This document shows, in pieces, positions 55,913 to 64,000 of a stretch of DNA of 64,000 nucleotides. A model generated the notes under the pieces. The model had not been told where the DNA came from, searched no databases, and saw only the letters and a program-made list of their open reading frames with translations. The stretch covers positions 186,001 through 250,000 of the forward strand of contig NZ_JADYWU010000002.1 in NCBI RefSeq assembly GCF_015864665.1. The letters run 5' to 3'. Source of the stretch: Salinibacterium sp. SWN167 (GTDB lineage Bacteria > Actinomycetota > Actinomycetes > Actinomycetales > Microbacteriaceae). How positions within the stretch are numbered: the first letter of the stretch is position 1; each line of letters starts with the position of its first letter. Position numbers and translations under genes: made by a program.

Positions 55913-57450
55913 GGCACCGCTCTGCACGCCTCGTTGGCCTCACATCGGTCGCGCTGGCGGTCTCGCTGACACTGAGTGGCTGTGTTTCGTGGTTTGTGCC
56001 GTCGGAATCCAGCACAACATCGACGCCGACGGAAGAAGCCGTTGCGCCGAATCTGACAAAGTTTTATCAGCAGGTGCTGGAGTGGGCGAGCTGTGGAGAC
56101 GATCTGCAGTGCGCTATGGCGATTGCGCCGGTGGATTGGGAGAATCCCGAGGGTGACACGATCGAGTTGGCCCTTGTGCGTCAAGTTGCTCAAGGCAATG
56201 ACCGCATCGGTTCTTTGCTCGTCAACCCGGGTGGCCCTGGCGGTTCTGGTTTCGATTTCATCGCCGACAGTGTGGATTACGCCACCAGTGAGGCCCTCCA
56301 ATCGCAGTTTGACGTTGTTGGTTTTGATCCTCGTGGGGTGAACCGTTCGACGGCGGTGTCGTGTTACTCCGACCCTGCCGAGCTTGATGACTATATTTAC
56401 GGGATCACGCCGGGGGAGAAGGGCAGCGACGAATGGATTGCTGCCGCCACTGATGCCTCCGCCCAGTTTGCCCAGCGCTGTAGCGAGGAGACGGGCGAGC
56501 TATTGGGCTTCGTTGACACCCCGAGTGCTGCCCGCGATCTCGACATGCTGCGTGCCGCTCTCGGCGATGAGACGCTGAACTATTTGGGCTACTCCTACGG
56601 AACGTTGCTCGGCCAGGTCTATGCGGAGTTGTTCCCAGAAAAGACAGGGCGGCTCGTTCTCGACGGCGCGGTCGACCCCGCGGCATCCGAATTCGAAACT
56701 ACCAAGGCTCAAGCAGAGGGTTTCGAGGGCGCGCTTGATGCGTTCTTGGCTGACTGTGCCGGCGCGAGCGATTGCCCGTTCACGGGATCTGTCGAGCAGT
56801 CGCGCACGACCATCCGCACGTTGCTCGACCGCCTCGATAAGAGCCCGCTCACGAACGCTGACGGGCGCAAATTGGGCAGTGCAACCATGTTCACAGCCAT
56901 CATCCTGCCGCTCTACAGCCAAGACAACTGGGCCTACCTGCGCCAGCTTTTCGACTCGGTAATGAGGGGCGACGCCACCATCGCTTTCGATTTGGCCGAC
57001 AACTACAACGGCCGCAGCGCTGACGGCACCTACGCCGAAAACCAGACAGAAGCTTTCATCGCGATCAATTGCTTGGATGCCCGCGAGCCAGCCGATAACG
57101 AGAGCATGCGTGCGCAGGCTGCCGAGCTTGCCGCCGCGGCTCCGGTGTTTGGCCCGCAGATGTCGTATGGCGACCCCGGTTGCGCTAACTGGCCGGTGGA
57201 AGCGAAGCGAGAGCGCGTGGCGATCGCTGCTCCCGGTGCGGCCGACATGCTGGTGATTGGCACGACGAATGACCCGGCGACGCCGTACATGTGGGCACAA
57301 ACCGTTGCTGAAAACCTCGACTCGGGTCACCTGATTACTTACAACGGTGAAGGTCACACGGCGTATAACAAGTCGAATGAGTGCGTCAATACAGCGGTAG
57401 AAGACTTTCTCCTCAGGGGCGAAGTTCCCAGCGCCGATCCGAACTGCTAA
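55909..57450 (+). CDS. TAP-like alpha/beta hydrolase lipoprotein, paralogue 1
   Basis: 513 residues with a lipoprotein signal (LSGC, Cys about 24). Oxyanion motif NPGGPGGSGFD, nucleophile GYSYGTLLG (about residue 226), and the C-terminal TAP-like part with Asp (TNDPATPYMWA) and His (NGEGHTAYN). This is the SlpD/SlpE and tripeptidyl-aminopeptidase family of secreted actinobacterial proteases. ATG 55909 overlaps the holB stop. A close relative follows at once, so the pair is a tandem duplication. Confidence 0.92.
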   Translation: MRHRSARLVGLTSVALAVSLTLSGCVSWFVPSESSTTSTPTEEAVAPNLTKFYQQVLEWASCGDDLQCAMAIAPVDWENPEGDTIELALVRQVAQGNDRIGSLLVNPGGPGGSGFDFIADSVDYATSEALQSQFDVVGFDPRGVNRSTAVSCYSDPAELDDYIYGITPGEKGSDEWIAAATDASAQFAQRCSEETGELLGFVDTPSAARDLDMLRAALGDETLNYLGYSYGTLLGQVYAELFPEKTGRLVLDGAVDPAASEFETTKAQAEGFEGALDAFLADCAGASDCPFTGSVEQSRTTIRTLLDRLDKSPLTNADGRKLGSATMFTAIILPLYSQDNWAYLRQLFDSVMRGDATIAFDLADNYNGRSADGTYAENQTEAFIAINCLDAREPADNESMRAQAAELAAAAPVFGPQMSYGDPGCANWPVEAKRERVAIAAPGAADMLVIGTTNDPATPYMWAQTVAENLDSGHLITYNGEGHTAYNKSNECVNTAVEDFLLRGEVPSADPNC

Positions 57451-57454
57451 CCGC

Positions 57455-57460
57455 TAGGCT
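57455..57460 (+). promoter_or_regulatory. -10 hexamer TAGGCT, leaderless type
   Basis: TAGGCT, six bases, GTG 57467. Confidence 0.45.
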
Positions 57461-57466
57461 CATGCG

Positions 57467-59035
57467 GTGAACTTTATCGCCGCCGCCCCCGCCTCTCGCA
57501 CTCGCAGGTTTGCCCTCGTGGTGCCCGCTCTCGTTCTCACCCTCGTGCTGAGCGGCTGTGCGAACCTCTTTTCGGGACTTTTCGGGGAGACTTCGCAGCC
57601 GACCGGTGAGACGGTGGCGGCAGAACTCGCTCCCTATTACGAGCAAATTCTCACGTGGGTGGATTGCGATAACGGCGCTCAGTGCGCGACGGCGATCGCT
57701 CCGATGGATTGGGCAAACCCATCTTCGGAAACTGATATTGAAATCGCGATGGCTCGCCGGGAGGCAACAGGGGAGAGCCTGGGGTCGCTGTTTGTGAACC
57801 CGGGTGGGCCAGGCGCCTCAGGTTTTGATCTCATCCACGATGACGTGGACTTTGCGGTGAGTGCGAACCTGCGCGAGAACTACGACGTGATCGGCTGGGA
57901 CCCTCGCGGAGTTGGCCGTTCGACTCCCGTGACGTGCCTCGATGACGGCGGCCTCGATGATTTCATTTTTGGTATTCCGGATACGGCGGTCGGCAGCGAT
58001 GAATGGCTTGCGGAGAGCGAGCAGGCGGCCATCGATTTCGGCCAGGCGTGCCTCGACAACACGGGCCCGATCCTGCAGTTCATTGATACCCAAAGCACGG
58101 TGCACGACCTCGACATGTTGCGCGCGATTGTGGGCGACGAGAAGCTGCAGTATTTGGGTTACTCCTACGGCAGCGATATCGGCTCGTATTACATCGAAAA
58201 CTTCCCGCAGAACGTGGGTCGCATTGTGCTCGACGGCGCCACCGACTCGTCTATTTCTGTTTTTGAGGTCGGCCGCGTTCAGACGATTGGTTTCCAGAGG
58301 GCACTCGAAAACTATTTGGCGGCGTGCCCGACATCGTTCGATGAGTGCCCGTTCACCGGCGGGGTGGATGCCGCGCTGGCGACGATCCGCGAACTCTACG
58401 ACCGCTATGACGCGAATCCGATTGCTGCCCCCGATGGCCGCATGATGGATGCCGGTGTGCTCGATATCGCGATGAGCACTGCCCTCTACTCTCAAGACTC
58501 GTGGCCGTTCCTCAACGACCTTTTCTCGGAGGCTGCGCGCGGCGAAACGGATACCGCATTCTTCCTTGCTGATTTCTATTACAGCCGCGATCTCGATGGC
58601 AGCTACACCGACAACTCGCTCGAGGCTTTCATCGCGATTTACTGCGTCGACTACCCCGTTGAGACTGACCCTGCCGTGCTGGTTGAACAGCAGGAACTCA
58701 TGCGTGAGGCTTCGCCGACGACCTACCGCGATTTTCCGCCGACTGGTGACCTGACCTGCCTCAATTGGCCGTACCAGTACATCGGGCCCGACATTACGGA
58801 GCTGACCGGTGAGGGCGCACCGCCCGTGCTGATCATCTCCACAACGGGCGACCCGGCGACACCCTACGAATGGGGCGTAGCACTCAGCGAGCAGCTAGAG
58901 AGCGCCCAGCTCATCACCTACAACGGCGAAGGTCACACCGCCTACAACGGTGGTGTCGGGTGCATCGATGGTGCGGTCGACGCCTATTTCATCAACGGTG
59001 TAGTCCCGAATGACGACCCAGATTGTGCTGCCTAA
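57467..59035 (+). CDS. TAP-like alpha/beta hydrolase lipoprotein, paralogue 2
   Basis: 522 residues. Lipobox LSGC (Cys about 31), NPGGPGASGFD, nucleophile GYSYGSDIG, Asp in TGDPATPYEWG and His in NGEGHTAYN: the full triad is kept. It aligns along its whole length with paralogue 1 but is clearly diverged (perhaps half identical by eye). Probably a surface peptidase releasing short peptides. It lies 16 bases after paralogue 1. Confidence 0.92.
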   Translation: MNFIAAAPASRTRRFALVVPALVLTLVLSGCANLFSGLFGETSQPTGETVAAELAPYYEQILTWVDCDNGAQCATAIAPMDWANPSSETDIEIAMARREATGESLGSLFVNPGGPGASGFDLIHDDVDFAVSANLRENYDVIGWDPRGVGRSTPVTCLDDGGLDDFIFGIPDTAVGSDEWLAESEQAAIDFGQACLDNTGPILQFIDTQSTVHDLDMLRAIVGDEKLQYLGYSYGSDIGSYYIENFPQNVGRIVLDGATDSSISVFEVGRVQTIGFQRALENYLAACPTSFDECPFTGGVDAALATIRELYDRYDANPIAAPDGRMMDAGVLDIAMSTALYSQDSWPFLNDLFSEAARGETDTAFFLADFYYSRDLDGSYTDNSLEAFIAIYCVDYPVETDPAVLVEQQELMREASPTTYRDFPPTGDLTCLNWPYQYIGPDITELTGEGAPPVLIISTTGDPATPYEWGVALSEQLESAQLITYNGEGHTAYNGGVGCIDGAVDAYFINGVVPNDDPDCAA

Positions 59036-59114
59036 CGACAACTGGGCGGAGTGGGCTTTCGGGCCCCAAAACTTCGGCTAAGCTATCTTGCTGTGCCTCA
59101 TGAAAATGTGGCCG

Positions 59115-59187
59115 GCCGCCTTAGCTCAGTTGGTAGAGCATCTCACTCGTAATGAGAAGGTCGTCAGTTCGATTCTGACAGGCGGCT
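59115..59187 (+). tRNA. tRNA-Thr(CGT)
   Basis: Acceptor GCCGCCT/AGGCGGC, D arm TAGCTCAGTTGGTAGAGCA, anticodon stem TCTCA/TGAGA with loop CTCGTAA (anticodon CGT), T loop TTCGATT. CCA not encoded. Confidence 0.96.
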
Positions 59188-59264
59188 CCGTTGAGCATCG
59201 AGGATCAGAGAAATCTGGTCCTCGTTGTGCGTTGTGGTGGCGGCAAACTCCCATATCGGAGTCT

Positions 59265-59270
59265 TAAGCT
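59265..59270 (+). promoter_or_regulatory. -10 hexamer TAAGCT, leaderless type
   Basis: TAAGCT, six bases (GAGGGT, also a possible ribosome site), ATG 59277. Confidence 0.4.
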
Positions 59271-59276
59271 GAGGGT

Positions 59277-60047
59277 ATGAAGTACCGCAACGAACCCATC
59301 TATACAGCAGCCATCGGCGCGGGTCGCGCCATGTTCGGTGCTCTTCGTGTGCGACGCACCGTCATCGGGTCGCAGAATCTGCCCGATGAGGGAGGGGCCG
59401 TGATCGCGATGACCCACTTCGGTTACCTCGAGTTCGCTCTTGTCGAGTGGGCGCTGTGGCTGCACAATCACCGCCGCATCCGTTTCATGGCTAAAAAGAG
59501 CGTGTTCGAGAAGCGCGTTGTCGGCTCGTTTATGCGCAACATGAAGCACATCCCTGTCGACATGAATGCTGGGGCTAAGGCCTACGAGTCTGCCGTCACG
59601 GCTCTGCGCACGGGGGAGCTGATTGGGGTATTTCCCGAAGCCGGAGTGAGTGCATCCTTCACCATCCGTGATTTCAAAACCGGCGCCGTGCGTCTAGCAG
59701 CAGAAGCGGGCGTGCCCGTGATCCCCATAGCGCTGTGGGGTGGGCAGCGCCTGATGACGAAGAACCGCAAGATCACTTTGCGTGAACGTGTGGGCATCCC
59801 GATCGTGATGGTCGTTGGGGACCCGATGACGGTTGCGACGACGGATGACGCGACAACAGCAACTGCGCGACTCAAGAAGACGATGGAAGGCCTGCTCCAC
59901 ACGGCGCAGGAGGCATACCCACTCGATGGCACCGGTCAGTGGTGGCAACCGCGTCACTTGGGCGGAACCGCACCGACGCCAGACGAGGCGGCCGCGGCAG
60001 ATGCTGAGCGCGATGCGCGACGCGCACAAGCCGCCCGCAAGCACTAA
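59277..60047 (+). CDS. PlsC-like lysophospholipid acyltransferase
   Basis: 256 residues. The acyltransferase block I reads THFGYLEF, that is H-x4-E instead of the usual H-x4-D. Block II is near RFMAKKSVFEKRVVG, block III FPEAGVS and block IV VPVIPIALWG. It should move an acyl chain to lysophosphatidate or a related lipid at the membrane. The Asp-to-Glu change keeps the charge, so activity is plausible. A C-terminal Ala/Arg-rich tail (about 225-256) is outside the domain. Confidence 0.88.
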   Translation: MKYRNEPIYTAAIGAGRAMFGALRVRRTVIGSQNLPDEGGAVIAMTHFGYLEFALVEWALWLHNHRRIRFMAKKSVFEKRVVGSFMRNMKHIPVDMNAGAKAYESAVTALRTGELIGVFPEAGVSASFTIRDFKTGAVRLAAEAGVPVIPIALWGGQRLMTKNRKITLRERVGIPIVMVVGDPMTVATTDDATTATARLKKTMEGLLHTAQEAYPLDGTGQWWQPRHLGGTAPTPDEAAAADAERDARRAQAARKH

Positions 60048-60263
60048 CCCGGCACTGTTTTCCCTCATGCCCCGAACGACGATTTCGGGCTACGAGGGTG
60101 TCCCCCAAACAGAGGATAGACCCGTCACCCAGACCCCCCATTAACGGGTATTTGCCTATGTTTCCGGGGTTTTTCCCTTGTGGAACGCTGCTTTCGCGCC
60201 TAGTTTTGGCAACAGGAAGCAGAGGGGTCTGCCTCCTATTTATTCGTCTGGGGGACGATTTTC

Positions 60264-61124
60264 ATGGGGAGAGTTCCGTTTTTAACGGCCTTAGTCACCG
60301 TCGTAATAGTTGGAGTAGTACCGTTCGTCGGGGGAGGCGGCCCAGGGCTCACCGAGAGCGCAACCGCTAACTCAGCTGCACGTTCGCCGCTGTTTGCGTC
60401 GACGGCGACTGCGCCGATCGAAGAGTCGGTCGATGTCGTCGCGATTGCCAGCATCGAACGCGTCAGCGAAGAGTCATTGGCTGCAGCAATCAAGGCTGAA
60501 GCCAAGTCGCTGACCACTGACTCTGAGCACCTCGCGCAGAAAGCAGTGCCGAAGCCGGAGCCGATCGTCGTTGCCTCGGTAACGGGCGGTTCAGCATCCG
60601 TCACTCAGCTTCGCGCAGCCTATGCTTCGGCGGGTCAAGCTTGCCCGAGCAATGTTGGTGGTGGCGTACCTGGTGCGCCGAGCCGCAGCTCATCACAGGG
60701 CGTCGCCGGAACGACCTCGGGCGACCTCGCATCCTTCGCTTACGCCTACAACTCGATTCGGGTTGCTAACTGCCTGGAGCCCATCGCGCTGTCGAACTTC
60801 CGCTATGACTCCTGCATGGAAGAACGCCTCTTCTGGATGGCAGAATCGCCCAGCTCGGATCCTCTCGACGGTTGGGGCCACAACGGCACCACTCGCTCCG
60901 ACGGCGTTGCCGCTCGCGGTTGCGACGGAAACCTCGCCGGTGGTTCAGGAAACAGCGGAGCCACCGTTGCTTCCAAGTGGTGGGAATCGTATTCTCACCG
61001 CGCATCGCTCTACCAGCCCGGTGCCAGCACCGGCGGCGTGTGCATCGCCTTTGCCATGACCCACGGCGGAATCGATGAGCCTTATAGCTTTACCCGCGCA
61101 GCAGCACGATGGACGTACTGCTAG
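60264..61124 (+). CDS. Secreted CAP-domain-like protein
   Basis: 286 residues. An N-terminal hydrophobic segment (about 6-24) acts as signal or anchor, then a low-complexity region (about 30-155) and a C-terminal CAP/SCP-like domain (about 160-286) with DSCMEERLFWMAE, GWGHNGTT, WWESYSHRASLY and GGVCIAFAM. Five or six Cys may form disulfides. CAP proteins of bacteria have varied, mostly unknown functions. ATG 60264 follows GGGGG at 60250-60254. The 216 bases before it hold no gene, only TGTCCCCC at 60099-60106 and a small hairpin at 60071-60089. Confidence 0.8.
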   Translation: MGRVPFLTALVTVVIVGVVPFVGGGGPGLTESATANSAARSPLFASTATAPIEESVDVVAIASIERVSEESLAAAIKAEAKSLTTDSEHLAQKAVPKPEPIVVASVTGGSASVTQLRAAYASAGQACPSNVGGGVPGAPSRSSSQGVAGTTSGDLASFAYAYNSIRVANCLEPIALSNFRYDSCMEERLFWMAESPSSDPLDGWGHNGTTRSDGVAARGCDGNLAGGSGNSGATVASKWWESYSHRASLYQPGASTGGVCIAFAMTHGGIDEPYSFTRAAARWTYC

Positions 61125-61157
61125 GCCCACTCGAAGCGCTGGGTTCGAACATCCGGG

Positions 61158-61163
61158 TACTAT
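61158..61163 (+). promoter_or_regulatory. -10 hexamer TACTAT, leaderless type
   Basis: TACTAT, six bases (AACCGG), GTG 61170. Confidence 0.5.
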
Positions 61164-61169
61164 AACCGG

Positions 61170-62594
61170 GTGACTGATTCAGCCAGTAGTGAGCCGAAAG
61201 CGCCAGGAGGAATACGCGCGTTTATAACTCAGCACCCCACCGCATCCACGGTGACGGTCGCAGCGGTTGTATTCGTACTACTCGCAGTAGTAGCAGTATT
61301 CGCCGGAATTTCGGTTGGCTCCGCTAACTCGGCAGTTGATGTCACCCCAGACGAAGTCACTGCAGAGCAGCGGAGCCAACCGGATGTTATACCCGGAGCG
61401 GTAGCGGTGCGCACGTGCTCTGTGGATTCTTTGGCCACGGTCGCAACCTTCCCCTCGCTTGTCGGAGTCGTGACGGATGTCGCTACGGGCACCGTGTTGT
61501 GGGACCGTTCTGCCGACGAAGCCGCCAGCCCCGCCCACATTGTGACGGCGATGACGGCTGCTGCGGCACTTCAGGCTCTCGGTGCAGACACTCGCATCAG
61601 CACCAAAGTTATTGACGGATCATCGGCGGGCGTGATCGTGCTGGTGGGTGGCGGTGACCCGACCCTCGCGACGACCAATGCGTCGTACTATCGCGATGCC
61701 CCCCAAATTTCGGATCTCGCTTCGCAGGCGATAACCCGCTATGAAGAACTCCATCCTGGAGTTCCGATTACGGAGATCGTGCTCGACTCCACTCTGTGGA
61801 ACACGAGCGATGCCTGGGATTCCAATTGGCCCGAGCGTGAACGCACTGGTGGATACCACTCCTACGTTACGGCGCTCATGGTGAACGGCGACCGGGCTGA
61901 TCCCACCATCGCGATCAGCCCCCGCGGCACCGATCCCGTGCAATCGGCTGGGCAAGCATTCGCCCAAGCCGCTGGATTGCCCGCGGTCACATTCTCGACC
62001 GGCGCAGCGGTCGGCAACACGGTGCTGGCTGAAGTTAAGTCGCAACCTGTCAGCGTGCTCGTGGAGCAGATGTTGATCAGTGGCGATGACTCCTTGGCTG
62101 AGTCGCTTGCCCGTCTGGTTTCCAAACAGCAAGGTCTCAGCGGCGCTGCAAGCACCCTGAACCAGGCGATCCAGAGTGTGCTGTCGGATGCCGGACTCGA
62201 TGATGCCGGAACCATCACCATCACCGATGGTTCAGGTCTCAGTGCCAAAAACCAAGTCTCGCCGTTGTTCGTCGCACAGTTCATGGCGGCAGGGGCATCA
62301 GGCAGCGGCGCAATCGCGACAGCGTTCTCGATGCTTCCGGTTGGGGGCGAAAGCGGCGACCTTTATAACCGTTTTGAGGGGGATGCCGCTGCGGCATCCG
62401 GTCACGTCGCGGCTAAATCAGGGTGGACGAACCAGGAGCATTCGCTTGGTGGCGTGGTGAATGCCAAGGATGGTACTCAGCTCGCTTTCGCGTTCTACGC
62501 GATCGGCGAGGGCATCTCCACCGACGCACGCACCGCGCTCGACAACCTCGTCGCTGGCGTTTATGCCTGTGGAAGCAATCTCTCCAACTACTAA
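61170..62594 (+). CDS. S13 (PBP4/DacB-like) protein, catalytic residues replaced
   Basis: 474 residues. One N-terminal membrane segment (about 27-52) follows a short cytoplasmic tail. The rest aligns with D-Ala-D-Ala carboxypeptidases of family S13: LWDRSADEAA before motif 1, GGYHSYVTALMVNGD, ISGDDSLAESLARL, TDGSGLSAKNQVSP and VAAKSGWTN. But motif 1, normally PASTTK, reads PAHIVT, so the nucleophile Ser and the Lys are both replaced. The second motif S-x-N reads GDD, and KTG reads KSG. It is probably a non-catalytic binding or regulatory protein of the cell wall. No frameshift is seen. Confidence 0.85.
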   Translation: MTDSASSEPKAPGGIRAFITQHPTASTVTVAAVVFVLLAVVAVFAGISVGSANSAVDVTPDEVTAEQRSQPDVIPGAVAVRTCSVDSLATVATFPSLVGVVTDVATGTVLWDRSADEAASPAHIVTAMTAAAALQALGADTRISTKVIDGSSAGVIVLVGGGDPTLATTNASYYRDAPQISDLASQAITRYEELHPGVPITEIVLDSTLWNTSDAWDSNWPERERTGGYHSYVTALMVNGDRADPTIAISPRGTDPVQSAGQAFAQAAGLPAVTFSTGAAVGNTVLAEVKSQPVSVLVEQMLISGDDSLAESLARLVSKQQGLSGAASTLNQAIQSVLSDAGLDDAGTITITDGSGLSAKNQVSPLFVAQFMAAGASGSGAIATAFSMLPVGGESGDLYNRFEGDAAAASGHVAAKSGWTNQEHSLGGVVNAKDGTQLAFAFYAIGEGISTDARTALDNLVAGVYACGSNLSNY

Positions 62595-62628
62595 GCTCTC
62601 CAACTACTCAGCTCGCCAACTACTCAAG
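62581..62628 (+). repeat. 16-bp tandem triplication across a stop codon
   Basis: TCTCCAACTACTAAGC (62581-62596) is followed by near copies at 62597-62612 and 62613-62628. The first copy holds the last codons and TAA of the S13-like gene; the others are after it. Confidence 0.88.
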
Positions 62629-62663
62629 CCTGCGGCGATCGGTTGTGGGGCGTCGGCGCGACT

Positions 62664-62669
62664 TAGACT
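62664..62669 (+). promoter_or_regulatory. -10 hexamer TAGACT, leaderless type
   Basis: TAGACT, six bases, GTG 62676. Confidence 0.5.
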
Positions 62670-62675
62670 GGCATC

Positions 62676-63260
62676 GTGGTTGCTGCACTTTTCATTATTG
62701 ATGTTCAGAACGATTTCACCGAGGGCGGCGCGTTAGGCGTCGACGGCGGTGCTGCTGTGGCGGCCGGAATCACCGACTATCTGCGGGCCAATCCCGATCG
62801 CTATGACGTGGTGATCGCATCCCGTGACTGGCACGATGCTGACAATGACAACGGTGGCCACTTCGCCACGGATGCCGAACCCAACTTTGTTGACACTTGG
62901 CCCGTTCACTGTGTCGCGGGCACAGCTGGGGCCGAGTACCACCCCGCGCTCGACACCTCGCTCGTGCAGGTGCACGTGCGTAAGGGGCAGGGCGTTCCCG
63001 CGTACTCAATCTTCGAGGGCACTACCGAAGATGGCGAGACGGTGCCCGCCCTGCTTGATCGTCTCGGTGTCGACACGATCGATGTCGCTGGCATCGCTAC
63101 CGACTACTGCGTTCTTGCTTCTGCTCTGGATGCCGCGGGCAGCGGCCGCGACGTGTCGGTGCTCACCGGCCTAGTCGCCGGTGTCGCTCCGGAATCGAGC
63201 GCCGCCGCTCTCAGCACGATGGCAGACACGGGCATCACCCTTGTCTCTACCGAAGACTGA
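62676..63260 (+). CDS. pncA: Nicotinamidase
   Basis: 194 residues. The catalytic triad is complete: Asp in FIIDVQNDF (about residue 9), Lys in HVRKGQ (about 107) and Cys in ATDYCVLASA (about 147). Metal ligands are seen in SRDWHDAD and WPVHC. It hydrolyses nicotinamide to nicotinate for NAD recycling. Such enzymes also activate pyrazinamide. The start at GTG 62676 is supported by the -10 spacing. Confidence 0.94.
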   Translation: MVAALFIIDVQNDFTEGGALGVDGGAAVAAGITDYLRANPDRYDVVIASRDWHDADNDNGGHFATDAEPNFVDTWPVHCVAGTAGAEYHPALDTSLVQVHVRKGQGVPAYSIFEGTTEDGETVPALLDRLGVDTIDVAGIATDYCVLASALDAAGSGRDVSVLTGLVAGVAPESSAAALSTMADTGITLVSTED

Positions 63261-63277
63261 CGAGTGGTGGCCGAGAA

Positions 63278-63832
63278 ATGACAAACGATATGAGCGAGCC
63301 AGAGCTGAGCCTCCCGGGTTTCATCGCTGAGTCAGACGTTCTGCCACCGAGTAAGGGCTTGGGCTGGCGTCTGCTGGCGTTGCTGGTGGGTTTGGGACTC
63401 GTGATCGGCCTCGCCATTGCGGGTGGCGCAGCAGTCTTCACAGCGATCTGGCCGACCAGCGAGACACTGTGCGATTCCTCTGCCGGCACCTGTAGCGATG
63501 TTTCGGCTGAGCAGATCGCCGAGTTCTCGCTCATTGATCTTCCCGAGGGCGTCGAGGTCGAGAGCGTGCAGTTCGCGACGGTCGAGGATTCGTTCGGGCT
63601 GCTGTATGCCACCGTCGTGCTGCCTGAAGGAGCGGCTGATCCATTGCGTGGAGGTAACTACCGTGTTGCGGCAACGCTGTCGTGGGCATCCGAAGTGGAT
63701 TCACTCGGGCTAGACAATGCGCTGCTGTACGAGGGCATTGAGTCGATCACCGGGCCCGACTTTGAGGCCGCGAGTGGGCAGCGTGCCGATGGACGCACCG
63801 TGATTCTCATCCGCGTGAGTCGGGCACTCTAG
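63278..63832 (+). CDS. Uncharacterised single-pass membrane protein
   Basis: 184 residues. A short cytoplasmic tail, one hydrophobic segment (about 28-54), then an outer domain with two Cys close together (LCDSSAGTCSDV) and no recognised family. It starts 17 bases after pncA and ends one base before the RNA methyltransferase, so it may be co-transcribed with both. Function unknown. Confidence 0.75.
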   Translation: MTNDMSEPELSLPGFIAESDVLPPSKGLGWRLLALLVGLGLVIGLAIAGGAAVFTAIWPTSETLCDSSAGTCSDVSAEQIAEFSLIDLPEGVEVESVQFATVEDSFGLLYATVVLPEGAADPLRGGNYRVAATLSWASEVDSLGLDNALLYEGIESITGPDFEAASGQRADGRTVILIRVSRAL

Positions 63833-63833
63833 C

Positions 63834-64000
63834 GTGCCGGTCATCCCGATCACCGAGCTCAGCGATCCGCGGCTCGCGGACTATTCGCACCAGACCGATG
63901 TTGCACTGCGCAAAGCGCAGGGCACCGAGCACGGCCTTTATCTGGCCGAGTCGACACTCGTGCTGCAGCGCGCGCTGCGCTCCGGTCATCGCGTGCGCTC
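63834..64000 (+). CDS. TrmH/SpoU-family RNA methyltransferase (3' end outside window)
   Basis: 55 N-terminal residues, from GTG 63834, continue past the window. The sequence ITELSDPRLADY, KAQGTEHGLYLAES and VLQRALRSGHR matches the substrate-binding N-terminal region of SpoU-type 2'-O-methyltransferases of actinobacteria. The catalytic knot is not visible, so the call rests on this segment only. Confidence 0.72.
   Translation, partial: MPVIPITELSDPRLADYSHQTDVALRKAQGTEHGLYLAESTLVLQRALRSGHRVR

Overview
The window is a GC-rich chromosome segment of an actinobacterium, most likely a member of the Microbacteriaceae. This is inferred from protein flavour and gene order: DUF4244 pilin-like and TadE-like genes beside topA-tmk-holB, a metallophosphoesterase next to a PASTA penicillin-binding protein with DUF4177-RidA beyond it, a 6C small RNA, an LAxTG-anchored surface protein, and many apparently leaderless genes. 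No phage, insertion sequence, CRISPR array or integration site was seen. Nearly all of it looks like ordinary chromosome.

Layout. 1-5.2 kb: the end of an ABC exporter, an MFS drug transporter, a PAP2 phosphatase and a HerA-like ATPase. 5.5-8.7 kb: a sugar ABC uptake operon without an ATPase gene. 8.8-9.8 kb: a membrane protein, tRNA-Ser and SRP RNA. 9.85-13.1 kb: pta-ackA. 13.3-17.5 kb: a giant cell-wall protein with ten 249-bp IPT/TIG repeats. 17.7-23.0 kb: dnaX-recR and lysC-asd. 23.1-26.0 kb: two paralogous SGNH lipoproteins and mqo. 26.2-29.9 kb: a three-gene signalling operon (sensor kinase, kinase-like membrane protein lacking an ATPase, LuxR response regulator) coupled to thymidine kinase. 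29.9-32.4 kb: a polar amino-acid ABC transporter. 32.4-35.8 kb: a coupled operon of a strongly divergent adenosylhomocysteinase-like protein, an amidohydrolase and a DUF985 cupin. 36-41.8 kb: tRNA-Pro, metallophosphoesterase, penicillin-binding protein, DUF4177, RidA and a MurE-like ligase. 41.9-45.1 kb: acs, a 6C RNA, ohrR-ohr. 45.2-47.9 kb: hxlB-hxlA (ribulose monophosphate enzymes) divergent from an ATPase-LuxR fusion regulator. 48.0-51.1 kb: a compact Tad secretion cluster. 51.2-59.0 kb: topA, tmk, holB and two TAP-like hydrolases. 59.1-64 kb: tRNA-Thr, an acyltransferase, a CAP-domain protein, an S13 carboxypeptidase homologue lacking catalytic residues, a nicotinamidase, a membrane protein and the start of an RNA methyltransferase.

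Themes. Acetate metabolism (pta-ackA, acs), aspartate-family amino-acid synthesis (lysC-asd), cell-wall assembly (penicillin-binding protein, MurE-like, S13-like) and DNA replication/repair (dnaX, recR, topA, tmk, holB) recur. Thirteen genes have a TANNNT hexamer exactly six bases before the start codon, which suggests leaderless transcription and fixes several starts. The best candidates for undescribed biology are the adenosylhomocysteinase-like/amidohydrolase/cupin operon, the ATPase-LuxR fusion opposite hxlBA, the S13-like probable pseudoenzyme, and a shared upstream element linking the surface protein and the signalling operon. All comparisons with known families were made by eye, without database searches.
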